From Caldovatus sediminis (GTDB taxonomy: Bacteria; Pseudomonadota; Alphaproteobacteria; Acetobacterales; Acetobacteraceae): DNA of 64,000 bases. The notes beneath the pieces are model-generated. The model was not told where the DNA came from, did no database searches, and saw only the letters and a list, made by a program, of their open reading frames with translations. The position numbers were made by a program, and so were the translations under genes. The DNA lies in contig NZ_BMKS01000007.1 in the NCBI RefSeq assembly GCF_014644455.1, positions 1-64,000 of the forward strand. The letters run 5' to 3'. This document shows positions 18,424 through 30,279 of the stretch, one piece after another; position 1 is the first letter of the stretch, and each line of letters starts with the position of its first letter.

Positions 18424-19629
18424 TCAGAGCCCCAGGAAGGCCTTGGCCATGATGTTCTTCTGGATCTCGTTCGATCCGCCGTAGATGCTCTGCTTGCGCC
18501 AGTTGAAGTAGGTCGGCTGCGCGAGCGCGGCCCAGTCGGGCACGAATTCGGGCTCGTTGCGGCGGTCCGCGTCGGGGTGCGCGCCGGCGAGGCCGTAGGG
18601 GCCGGCGGCGAGGACGAAGAGCTCGCTGATCGCCTGCTGCAGCTCCGTGCCGCGGATCTTGAGGATCGAGGAGGCCGGGTTGGGCTTGCGCTGCCCGAGG
18701 TTCTTCTGCTCCGTGGCGAGCACGCGCAGCGTCGTGATCTCCAGCGCCTTGAGCTGCACCTCGACCTCGGTGAGCCGCTCGCGGAAGCGCGGGTCCTCGA
18801 TGATCGGCCGTCCGCCGCCCGGCGCCTGGCTCGCGATCAGCTTCAGCCGCCGGATCCGCTCCTTGGAGGCGCCGACGCGCGCCTGGCCCGTGCGCTCGTT
18901 GGAGAGCAGGAACTTCGCGCAGTCCCAGCCGCGGTTCTCGGTGCCGACGAGGTTCTCGACCGGAACCTTCACGTCGTCGAAGAAGACCTCGTTCACCTCG
19001 TGCGCGCCGTCGATGGTGATGATCGGGCGCACGGTGATGCCGGGCGTCTTCATGTCCACGAGCAGGAAGGAGATGCCCTCCTGCGGCTTCGCCGCCTGCG
19101 GGTCGGTGCGGACCAGCAGGAAGATCCAGTCCGCGTGCTGGGCGAGCGTCGTCCAGGTCTTCTGGCCGTTGACCACGTAGTGGTCGCCGACGCGCTTCGC
19201 CGCGCACTTGAGGCTGGCCAGGTCCGACCCGGCGCCCGGCTCGGAGAAGCCCTGGCACCACCAGTCGTCGAGGTTCGCCATGCGCGGCAGGAAGCGCTTC
19301 TTCTGCGCCTCCGTGCCGAACGCGATGATCACCGGGCCGCACATGCTGGTGTTGAAGGCGAGCGGCTGCGGCGCCGGGGTCTGCTGGATCTCCTCCTGCA
19401 GGATGAAGCGCCTGATCGGCGACCAGCCGGTGCCGCCCCACTCGACCGGCCAGTGCGGCACGGCCCAGCCCCTGGCGTTGAGCGTGCGCTGCCACTGCAC
19501 GACCATCTCCTTGGTCGGCGTGCGGCCGGACTCCATGCGCTCGCGCGTGGCAGCGGGCAGGTTGCGGTCGATGAAGTCGCGCACCTCCTGGCGGAAGGCG
19601 CGCTCCTCCTCGGTGAAGCGGAGTTCCAT
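18424..19629 (-). CDS. acyl-CoA dehydrogenase, alpha-type partner
   Basis: A 401-residue acyl-CoA dehydrogenase that introduces the first double bond of beta-oxidation. Family marks are F-TEEERAFRQEVRDF at the start, GFSEPGAGSDLASL and NGQKTWTT in the flavin/substrate domain, and the C-terminal YGGSNEIQKNIMAK. The ATG at 19629 gives the standard N terminus; the longer open frame upstream is a shadow of the FadB-like gene. It belongs to one minus-strand operon: FadB-like fusion, this gene, then its beta-type partner. Paired genes of this type often act on bulky or branched acyl chains. Confidence 0.85.
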   Translation of the reverse strand: MELRFTEEERAFRQEVRDFIDRNLPAATRERMESGRTPTKEMVVQWQRTLNARGWAVPHWPVEWGGTGWSPIRRFILQEEIQQTPAPQPLAFNTSMCGPVIIAFGTEAQKKRFLPRMANLDDWWCQGFSEPGAGSDLASLKCAAKRVGDHYVVNGQKTWTTLAQHADWIFLLVRTDPQAAKPQEGISFLLVDMKTPGITVRPIITIDGAHEVNEVFFDDVKVPVENLVGTENRGWDCAKFLLSNERTGQARVGASKERIRRLKLIASQAPGGGRPIIEDPRFRERLTEVEVQLKALEITTLRVLATEQKNLGQRKPNPASSILKIRGTELQQAISELFVLAAGPYGLAGAHPDADRRNEPEFVPDWAALAQPTYFNWRKQSIYGGSNEIQKNIMAKAFLGL

Positions 19630-19655
19630 GACCGTCGTCTCTCCCTTCGGTTCCT

Positions 19656-21776
<2,121 letters not shown>

Positions 21777-21981
21777 GATCGTTTCTCCTCCGCATGGGCG
21801 GCCGCGGCGAGGCGGCGCCTCGGCGGACAGGCTACACGGCCGGCGGCCGGTCCGACAGCCCGCAGGGGAGGGGCGCCGGCCTTGCCGTGCGGCGCCGCTC
21901 ACGCGCGGCCGGGCGGCCGGTTGCGGCGCGCCGGCCGCGCGCGCAGGATCGGGCCGACCGCGTGAGAGGAGGCCGCCCCCG

Positions 21982-23169
<1,188 letters not shown>

Positions 23170-23182
23170 GCGCCCGCCGCGC

Positions 23183-23710
<528 letters not shown>

Positions 23711-23907
23711 GGTCCGTTTCCTCGCGACGCGGCCGGCCCGCGGCCGCGGGGGGGCGCCGCCTCATGCGGGGCGTGCGCGGTGCCATGGCGGAGCGCGAGG
23801 ATCAAGTCCCGGGTCCGTCCCGCCCGTTGCCCTGGCCGCCCCGCTCGGCTTGACTGCCGCGTCGGTCCCGGACCAGCCGGCACGCGCGGGAGGCGCCACC
23901 TCGAACC

Positions 23908-24693
23908 ATGCCCTACACCACCCTCGAGCGCCCCGCCGCCGGCTACCGCTTCATCCCCGCCGTGTTCCAGTATTCCGCCGGCGTCGCCGCCCTGCCCGGC
24001 TTCCGCATCGAGCGCGTGCGCTTCGCCGAGCCGGTGCCGCTCGCCGAGGGCTGGCGCCGCATCGCCGCCCTGCTCGACGCCGCCGGCCGCCCGCGCGCCG
24101 CCTTCTGCGCCTGCGAGCTGCGCTCGCCCGCGCCCTTCACCGAGGAGGGCTTCGCCGCCTTCAACCGCGGCTACGCCGCCGTCCTCGCGGCATGGGGCGT
24201 GCTGGGCGCGGACGGCCGCAATCCGGTCGCGCGCAGCAACGTCTGCCCCGAGGTCGCGCCGCCCGCGGAGCCCGCCTTCCACGCCTTCTGCTACACCGTG
24301 CCCGATGCGCAGGCGGCGCCCTCCTTCGTCGTCGCCGGCAGCGGCGAGGCGGAGGAGGGCCACGCCACCTACCGCGACCACGTCGTCGCACCCGGCGACG
24401 TCTCGCCGGCGGGGCTGCGCGCCAAGGCGCGCTGGGTCCTCGGCGAGATGGAGCGCCGCATGGCCGCGCTCGGCGCCGGCTGGCGCGCGACGACCGGCGT
24501 GCAGGCCTACACGGTGCACGACCTGCACCCCTTCCTCGCCGAGGAGATCGTCGCCCGCGGCGCGGCGCGGCACGGCCTCACCTGGCAGTTCTGCCGGCCG
24601 CCGGTGGCGGGGCTCGACTTCGAGATGGACTGCCGCGGCGTGCCGGTGGAGCGGGTGATCGCCGCCCGGGGCTCAACAGCCGCGCCGTCCTGA
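23908..24693 (+). CDS. CnbZ-like protein (2-amino-5-chloromuconate deaminase family), tentative
   Basis: A 261-residue soluble protein without signal peptide or membrane segment. Its layout recalls proteins annotated as 2-amino-5-chloromuconate deaminase CnbZ: an N-terminal GYRFIPAVFQYS with a SAGVAALPG stretch, A-x-CACELRSPAPFT-x-EGF-x-AFN-x-GY, NPVARSNVCPE and a VQAYTVHDLHPFL segment near the C terminus. That recognition is from memory of the family pattern and no catalytic residues can be assigned. If right, it would remove ammonia from an aminomuconate-like or enamine intermediate. The next gene, a flavin 2-hydroxyacid dehydrogenase, starts 40 bases downstream. Confidence 0.5.
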   Translation: MPYTTLERPAAGYRFIPAVFQYSAGVAALPGFRIERVRFAEPVPLAEGWRRIAALLDAAGRPRAAFCACELRSPAPFTEEGFAAFNRGYAAVLAAWGVLGADGRNPVARSNVCPEVAPPAEPAFHAFCYTVPDAQAAPSFVVAGSGEAEEGHATYRDHVVAPGDVSPAGLRAKARWVLGEMERRMAALGAGWRATTGVQAYTVHDLHPFLAEEIVARGAARHGLTWQFCRPPVAGLDFEMDCRGVPVERVIAARGSTAAPS

Positions 24694-24733
24694 GGCATGC
24701 TCCGTCCCCGATCCCGGCGAGGACCCCCATGCG

Positions 24734-25828
24734 ATGCTGAGCGAGACCGAAGGCCAGTTCCTGACCCTGCACGAATTCGTCAAGGCCGCGCGCCTCCGGC
24801 TCAGCGCCAACATCTGGGACTACCTGGTCGGCGGCACCGAGACCGAGACGACGCTGCGCCGCAACCGCATGGCGCTCGATTCCATCGCCTTCCGCCCGCG
24901 CGTGCTGCGCGACGTCTCGAGGGTGGACCCGAGCGGCCAGATCTTCGGGCGGAAGATCCGCCTGCCGGTCGCCCTCGCCCCGGTCGGCTCGCTGGAGTCC
25001 TTCGAGCCCGGCGGCGCGGCGACGGCGGGCAAGGGGGCCTCGGCCTTCGGCGTGCCGATCATCGTCAGCTCGGTGACGCATCCGGGGCTGGAGGCGGCGG
25101 CGGCGGCGACGCCGGGGCCGAAGATCTTCCAGCTCTACGTCCGCGGCGACGATTCCTTCGTGGACGAGCACGTCCGCCGCGCCGTGGATGCCGGCTACGA
25201 CGCCTTCTGCCTCACCGTGGACACGGCGATCTACAGCCGCCGCGAGCGCGACATCGCCAAGCGCTTCGTCAAGCCCTGGCGCGCCCGCGCCTCCGGCATG
25301 GACTGGCAGGCGGGCCTGAGCTGGAGCCATGTGCGCCGCTTCAAGGACAGGCACCCGTCCGTGAAGCTGATCCTCAAGGGCATCGCCACCGCCGAGGACG
25401 CCGCGCTCGCCTGCGAGCACGGGGTGGAGGGCGTCTACGTCTCCAACCACGGCGGGCGGCAGCTCGACCACGGGCGCGGCGCCATCGAGGTGCTGCCCGA
25501 GGTGGTGAAGGCCGTCGCCGGCCGCGCGCGGATCCTGATTGACGGCGGCTTCTGCCGCGGCAGCGACGTGGTGAAGGCGATCGCGCTCGGCGCCGACGTG
25601 GTGGGGATGGGCCGCATGTACTGCTACGCCCTCGCCGCCGCCGGGGCGGAGGGCGTGCAGCGCATGCTGGAGATCCTCGAGGCCGAGATGATCGAGGTGA
25701 TGGGCCTGCTCGGCGTGGACCGGCTCTCCGCCCTGGACGCGTCCTACCTGCACCCGGCGCAGCCGACCAACCCGCCGCACGTGCTGAGCGCCTTCCCGCT
25801 GCTCGACCTCGAGCACAAGGGGTATTGA
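24734..25828 (+). CDS. FMN-dependent alpha-hydroxyacid dehydrogenase/oxidase
   Basis: A 364-residue TIM-barrel flavoprotein of the lactate/glycolate/mandelate oxidase family that oxidises an L-2-hydroxyacid to the 2-oxoacid. The FMN/active-site signature is YVSNHGGRQLDHGRGA with catalytic His239 and substrate-carboxylate Arg242; APVGSLESF and the Q-x-YVRGD strand are also typical. It has no membrane segment like that of mandelate or L-lactate dehydrogenase and is probably cytoplasmic. Its stop overlaps the start region of the ThDP-enzyme gene, so it should feed the 2-oxoacid to that enzyme. Substrate unknown. Confidence 0.85.
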   Translation: MLSETEGQFLTLHEFVKAARLRLSANIWDYLVGGTETETTLRRNRMALDSIAFRPRVLRDVSRVDPSGQIFGRKIRLPVALAPVGSLESFEPGGAATAGKGASAFGVPIIVSSVTHPGLEAAAAATPGPKIFQLYVRGDDSFVDEHVRRAVDAGYDAFCLTVDTAIYSRRERDIAKRFVKPWRARASGMDWQAGLSWSHVRRFKDRHPSVKLILKGIATAEDAALACEHGVEGVYVSNHGGRQLDHGRGAIEVLPEVVKAVAGRARILIDGGFCRGSDVVKAIALGADVVGMGRMYCYALAAAGAEGVQRMLEILEAEMIEVMGLLGVDRLSALDASYLHPAQPTNPPHVLSAFPLLDLEHKGY

Positions 25829-25833
25829 GCGCG

Positions 25834-27585
25834 ATGGGCGGCAGCACGGGAACGCGCCCCAACGCGGCGCCGGCGCGGATGACCGGCGGCGAGGCGCTGG
25901 CGCGCACCCTCGCCGCGGCGCGCGTCGGCCCGATGTTCGGCATGGGCGGCTTCCAGCTCCTGCCCTTCTACGAGGCGGTGCGCGCGCTCGGCCTGACGCA
26001 CTTCCTCATCAACGACGAGCGCACCGGCTGCTTCGCCGCCGACGCCTGGGCGCGCGTCGCCAACCGCCCGGGCGTGTGCGACGCCACGCTCGGCCCCGGC
26101 GCCACGAACCTGACGACGGCGCTGGTCGAGGCGCTGAACGCCGGCACGCCGATGCTCGCGATCATCGGCGGCGCCAACCGCGACCACGCCGGCAAGAACA
26201 TGACGCAGGAGGCGCGCCAGGCCGAGATCCTGCGCCCCGCCGCGAAGGAGCTGATCCGCGTCGAGAGCGTCCGGCGCGTGCCGGAGCTGGCGAGGCGCGC
26301 CCTCTCGGTGGCGACCGCCGGCCGGCCGGGGCCGGTGGTGCTGGAGGTGCCGGAGGACGTGGCGCACGGCGAGCACGAATTCCGGCCCGAGGAATTCGAC
26401 CTTCCCGAGCGCATCACGCGCATCCCGGCGATGCGCGCGCGGCCCGACGCGCGGGAGGTGGAGCGCGCCGCCGCGATGCTGGCGCGGGCGAGGCGCCCGA
26501 TGCTGCTGGTCGGCGGCGGCGTGCACCTCTCCCAGGCCTACGCGGCCTGCCAGCGGCTGGTGGAGGAGCAGGGCGTGCCGCTCGCCTGCACCATGAGCGG
26601 CAAGGGCGCGATCGCCTGCACGCATCCGCTGAACGCCGGCCTGTTCGGCCGCTACTCGCGCATCGCCAACGACCTGATCGCCGAGGCCGACCTGCTGCTC
26701 GTCGCCGGCTGCAAGCTCGGCGAGATCGCGACCAGGCGCTTCCAGCTCCTGCCGCCGGAGGTGCCGGTCATCCAGCTCGACATCGTGGCGGAGGAGATCG
26801 GGCGGACCTCGCGCTGCGACATCGCGCTCTGGGGCGACTGCGCGGCGGGGCTCGAGGACCTCGCGGAGGCGGCGAGGGGCGCGCGGCACGACCGCGCCGA
26901 CTGGGCGGCGCAGGTGGCGCCGCGCATGGCGGCCTGGCGCGAGGGGGCGCGGGAGCGCCTGGAGAGCGCCGAGCGGCCGATCAACCTCGCCCGCGTGATC
27001 GCGGAGCTGAACCGGCTGATGCCGGAGGACTCCGTCCTCGTCGGCGACGGCGGCTTCGCCGGCCACTGGACCGGCCTGCTCTACGAGACGAAGCGGGCCG
27101 GGCGGCACTACGTCGCCGACCGCGGCCTCGCCTCGATCGGCTACGGGCTGCCGGGGGCGATCGGCGCCCAGCTCGCCGTCGGCGGGCGCCGCCGCGTCGC
27201 GGCGCTGACCGGCGACGGCGGGTTCAACATGACGCTCGGCGACCTGGAGACGGCGCGGCGCGCGGGCGCGGCGCCGGTGATCCTGGTGGTGAACAACGCC
27301 GCCTCCGGCTACGTCAAGGCGCTGCAGCACGCGATGTACGGCGCCGGGAACTACCAGTCCTCCGACCTCGTCGAGATGGACTACGCGGCGATCGCCCGCG
27401 CCATGGGCTGCGCCGGCATCCGCGTGGAGGACCCCGACCGCGTGGCGGACGCGCTCCGCGCGGGGCTCGCCAACACCGACACGCCGACCGTCATCGACCT
27501 GATCGTCACGCGCGACCCGGCGCGGATGCTGCCCGCGACGGACTCGCGCACCCTGAGGGTGGAGAAGGGCGACCGGCCGGCGTGA
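25834..27585 (+). CDS. ThDP-dependent enzyme of the acetolactate synthase / benzoylformate decarboxylase type
   Basis: A 583-residue three-domain ThDP enzyme. The Pyr domain has the cofactor-activating Glu in LINDERTGCFAADAWARV; the middle domain binds a nucleotide or is a remnant of that site; the PP domain has TGDGGFNMTLGDLE with VVNN after the standard spacing (the Mg2+/diphosphate motif). It should decarboxylate or carboligate a 2-oxoacid. The usual acetolactate-synthase region after the Glu is altered, so it is unlikely to be the biosynthetic enzyme. ATG at 25834 is chosen over TTG at 25825 because AGGGG (25818-25822) is well placed only for the ATG. It sits between the hydroxyacid dehydrogenase and a TauD-type gene. 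Confidence 0.8.
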   Translation: MGGSTGTRPNAAPARMTGGEALARTLAAARVGPMFGMGGFQLLPFYEAVRALGLTHFLINDERTGCFAADAWARVANRPGVCDATLGPGATNLTTALVEALNAGTPMLAIIGGANRDHAGKNMTQEARQAEILRPAAKELIRVESVRRVPELARRALSVATAGRPGPVVLEVPEDVAHGEHEFRPEEFDLPERITRIPAMRARPDAREVERAAAMLARARRPMLLVGGGVHLSQAYAACQRLVEEQGVPLACTMSGKGAIACTHPLNAGLFGRYSRIANDLIAEADLLLVAGCKLGEIATRRFQLLPPEVPVIQLDIVAEEIGRTSRCDIALWGDCAAGLEDLAEAARGARHDRADWAAQVAPRMAAWREGARERLESAERPINLARVIAELNRLMPEDSVLVGDGGFAGHWTGLLYETKRAGRHYVADRGLASIGYGLPGAIGAQLAVGGRRRVAALTGDGGFNMTLGDLETARRAGAAPVILVVNNAASGYVKALQHAMYGAGNYQSSDLVEMDYAAIARAMGCAGIRVEDPDRVADALRAGLANTDTPTVIDLIVTRDPARMLPATDSRTLRVEKGDRPA

Positions 27586-27626
27586 CCACGGTCCGCGCCG
27601 GGCCGGCGCAGGGAGGGAGGTGCGGC

Positions 27627-28517
27627 ATGAGCGCGACGACGGCGACAACGGTCGGGGACGGCACGGTCACGGTCGTCCCCACCGGCGCGGCGCTGGGGGC
27701 GGAGGTCCGCGGCGTGGACCTGCGGCGCGTCACGGACGCGCAGTTCGCGGCGATCCACCGGGCCTGGCTCGACCACTCGGTGCTCCTGTTCCGCGGCCAG
27801 ACCCTCTCCGACGACGAGCTGATCGCCTTCAGCCGCCGCTTCGGCGAGCTCGACTGGGCGCCGGTGCAGGAGAACGGCCGGCGCTTCGTCGAGGGCAAGC
27901 CGGAGATCTACATCGTCTCCAACGTGCTCGGGCCGGACGGCCAGCCGATCGGCAGCCTCGGCGCCGGCGAGGCGGTGTGGCACACCGACATGTCCTACCT
28001 GGAGCAGCCGCCCAAGGCCTCCCTGCTCTACGCGCTGGAGATCCCGCCCGCCGGCGGCGACACGCACTTCTCCAGCATGTACGCCGCCTACGAGGCGCTG
28101 CCGGAGGCGCTGAAGCGCCGCGCCGCCGGCCTGCGCGTCAAGCACGACGGCACCTACAACAGCGGCGGCTTCCTGCGCGCCGGCGTGACGCCGACCGACG
28201 ATCCGCGCACCGCGCCCGGCACGCTGCACCCGCTCGTCATCCGCCACCCCGAGACGGGGCGCCTCGCCCTCTACCTCGGCCGCCGCCGCAACGCCTACAT
28301 CGCGGGCCTGCCGCTCGAGGAGTCCGAGGCGCTGCTCGACGCGATCTGGGCGGAGGCGACGCGGCCCGCGCATGCCTGGACGAACCACTGGCGCGTCGGC
28401 GACCTGGTGCTCTGGGACAACCGGTGCACCATGCACCGGCGCGATCCCTTCGACCCGCAGGCGCGGCGCATCATGCACCGCACGCAGATCAAGGGCGCGG
28501 CGCCGCCCTCGGCGTGA
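27627..28517 (+). CDS. TauD/TfdA-family Fe(II)/2-oxoglutarate dioxygenase
   Basis: A 296-residue dioxygenase with the facial triad visible: H119-x-D121 in WHTDMSYLEQ and the distal His270 in CTMHRRDPFD, with the 2-oxoglutarate-binding arginine in R-x-MHRTQIKG close by. It should hydroxylate and thereby cleave a sulfonate, ether or similar substrate at the expense of 2-oxoglutarate and O2. GGAGGGAGG precedes the ATG. It is the last gene of a tight run with the hydroxyacid dehydrogenase and the ThDP enzyme, suggesting that its product enters as a hydroxy- or oxo-acid. No tau or tfd transporter gene accompanies it. Confidence 0.85.
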   Translation: MSATTATTVGDGTVTVVPTGAALGAEVRGVDLRRVTDAQFAAIHRAWLDHSVLLFRGQTLSDDELIAFSRRFGELDWAPVQENGRRFVEGKPEIYIVSNVLGPDGQPIGSLGAGEAVWHTDMSYLEQPPKASLLYALEIPPAGGDTHFSSMYAAYEALPEALKRRAAGLRVKHDGTYNSGGFLRAGVTPTDDPRTAPGTLHPLVIRHPETGRLALYLGRRRNAYIAGLPLEESEALLDAIWAEATRPAHAWTNHWRVGDLVLWDNRCTMHRRDPFDPQARRIMHRTQIKGAAPPSA

Positions 28518-28718
28518 TGGCGCGCCGGTGGCGTCGGGCGGCCGGCTCTCGGGAAGCGCCGTGTGGGGAGGCGCGACCGGCAGGCCGCGCGAGGCGGTCC
28601 CGGATCGGAGGCGCCCGGCGATGACGGCCGCGCCGTCCCCTCACCGACCGCACGGCCCGACGCTTCGGGCGGGAGGCGGTGCCGGCCGCTCCCGCCGTCA
28701 TCCGGCGCCCGCGGCCGG

Positions 28719-29248
28719 GTGACGCGTGCGGCGCAGCTCGCCGAGCTGCTGCGGCGCGTGCCCGTCTCGCCCGCCGCGCGGCGCGAGATCCTGCGGCGCA
28801 TGGGCGCGCCGGGGCGGCGCTAACACGGCCTCTCGCACATCGCCGAGCTCTGGGCACGGCATCGCCGCCTCGGCCGCGGCACGCCGTTCCGCGCGCCGCG
28901 GATCGAGCCCCTGCTCGCCGCGACCATCGCCTATCATGATGCGATGCGGCGCCTTCCGCCGCCGGCGATCGCACGGGTCGCCGGGCCATCGAGGTAGCGG
29001 CGGAACACCTCGGCGCCGCGCCCGCCGCTCGGCCGCGCGCGGCGGCGATCCGCCGCCCCGCTTCGCGCGGAGTACGCGCATCTTCCGCCGGCCGCGTGGA
29101 ACGCCGCCCGTGCCGCCTTCCTGCGGCGCCCGGCGGCGCATCCGTGGCTGTTCCGCATCCCCCGCGTCGCGGCGCGCTACGAGGGGCAGGCGCGCGCGCC
29201 GCCATCGCCGCCGCGCTGGAGGCGATCGGGGGCGACTCCGCGGGCTGA
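28719..29248 (+). pseudogene. decayed gene of unrecognised family
   Basis: One reading direction retains protein-like runs broken by lesions. From GTG 28719 it reads VTRAAQLAELLRRVPVSPAA..., meets TAA at 28821, resumes in the same frame as HGLSHIAELWARHRR...IAYHDAMRRLP, and needs a frame change near 28985 to give a helical IEVAAEHLGA-type run (the original frame stops at TAG 28995). It returns to the first frame for AEYAHLPPAAWNAARAAF...WLFRIPRVAARYE, and needs another shift near 29190 to end ...AAIAAALEAIGG and stop at 29246-29248. Two stops and at least two frameshifts over about 175 codons indicate a dead gene. No family was recognised. Confidence 0.4.
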
Positions 29249-30279
29249 CCGCGCCCGGCCAAGGGCCGGCGATCCCGGCGCGCAGGCTGCGACGCCGCGG
29301 GATGGCGGAGCGAGGGAGGGGCAGCCAGCCCTGCGGGGCGGTTTCCGCCTTGGCGAGGGGCGCGCGGCCCGGCGGTCCGCCGTGCCGGCTCCGTCGCCGG
29401 AGCCGCGACCCGCGCACGCCCGTGGCGCCATGGATCGCGCCGAAGCGCCGGAGTCCGGCGTTTCTCCATCTTCCGATAGGGCGCCGCGGATCGGGATTCA
29501 CGGTCGGACGGCTCATTTCTCGTTGACCCCCGTATCGTTTCGCCTACTGTGATGAACCACGGGCTTTGGAACGCGGACCCTGCTCGCCTGATGATCGGCA
29601 CCCACGGCAACCTCGGAGCGAAGGGCGCGGCGGCTCCCGCCGGCGCGGCGTCGCGCCGGGGCGTGTACCGGGCGGCCCTGGTCGGCCCCTGGTCCATGAC
29701 GGTCGGGGGGAGCGCCTCCGGCATGCGCCGCGCCCGTCGCCTGGTGCGCAAGCTCCGCTTCGGCGGGACGATCCGGGTGCCGCCGCTCGATTTCCGGCTC
29801 GGCGAGGCCCGCTGGGACGCGGCGCCGACCCCCGGGTGGCACCCGGCCGGGGCGGCCGGATCGGAGACGGGGATGTCCCTGGCGGGGACCGCCGCCGGGG
29901 AGCCGCCCGGCGCGGACGACGCACCGATCACGGAGAGCGCCGCCCGAAGGCGCGCGCCGCGCCGTCGGCAGCGCGCCGGCGCGCCCGGCGGCGGCCGCGG
30001 CAGGAGCGGCGGCCGCGCCGGCAGACCCGCGGGACGAGGCCGGTCGGGCGATCATCCGGCGCTGAAACCCTGCGTTGCGGCAGCGGCATGGCGCGAGCCC
30101 GCCGTGCCGCCGGCCATGCGCCGGCGCTTCCGGCCCTCGCGCCGCGACAGGCCTCCCTGGCCGGGATGCCCGCGGTTCCGGCGCGTCCCGGGCCGTGACC
30201 CCCCCTGCGCACCGCCTGAACCGCTCCTCGACCTCACAGCCCGGCATGGCGCCGGGCGCCATCCGAACGGAGGACCACG
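29249..30279 (+). other. about 1 kb without a credible gene
   Basis: Long open frames exist on both strands, but they are Arg/Pro/Ala-rich, overlap one another and match nothing recognisable, as expected in random DNA this rich in GC. The only local anomaly is an AT-richer patch around 29513-29575 with a promoter-like hexamer pair. The stretch lies between the decayed gene and the Hint-domain gene and looks like eroded or island-border DNA. Confidence 0.5.
29523..29550 (+). promoter_or_regulatory. sigma-70-like promoter candidate
   Basis: TTGACC (29523-29528) and TACTGT (29545-29550) are separated by 16 bases inside the only AT-richer patch of the gene-poor stretch. If active, it would produce a leader of roughly 720 bases before the Hint-domain gene, or an unrecognised RNA. 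There is no functional support beyond the hexamers. Confidence 0.3.
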
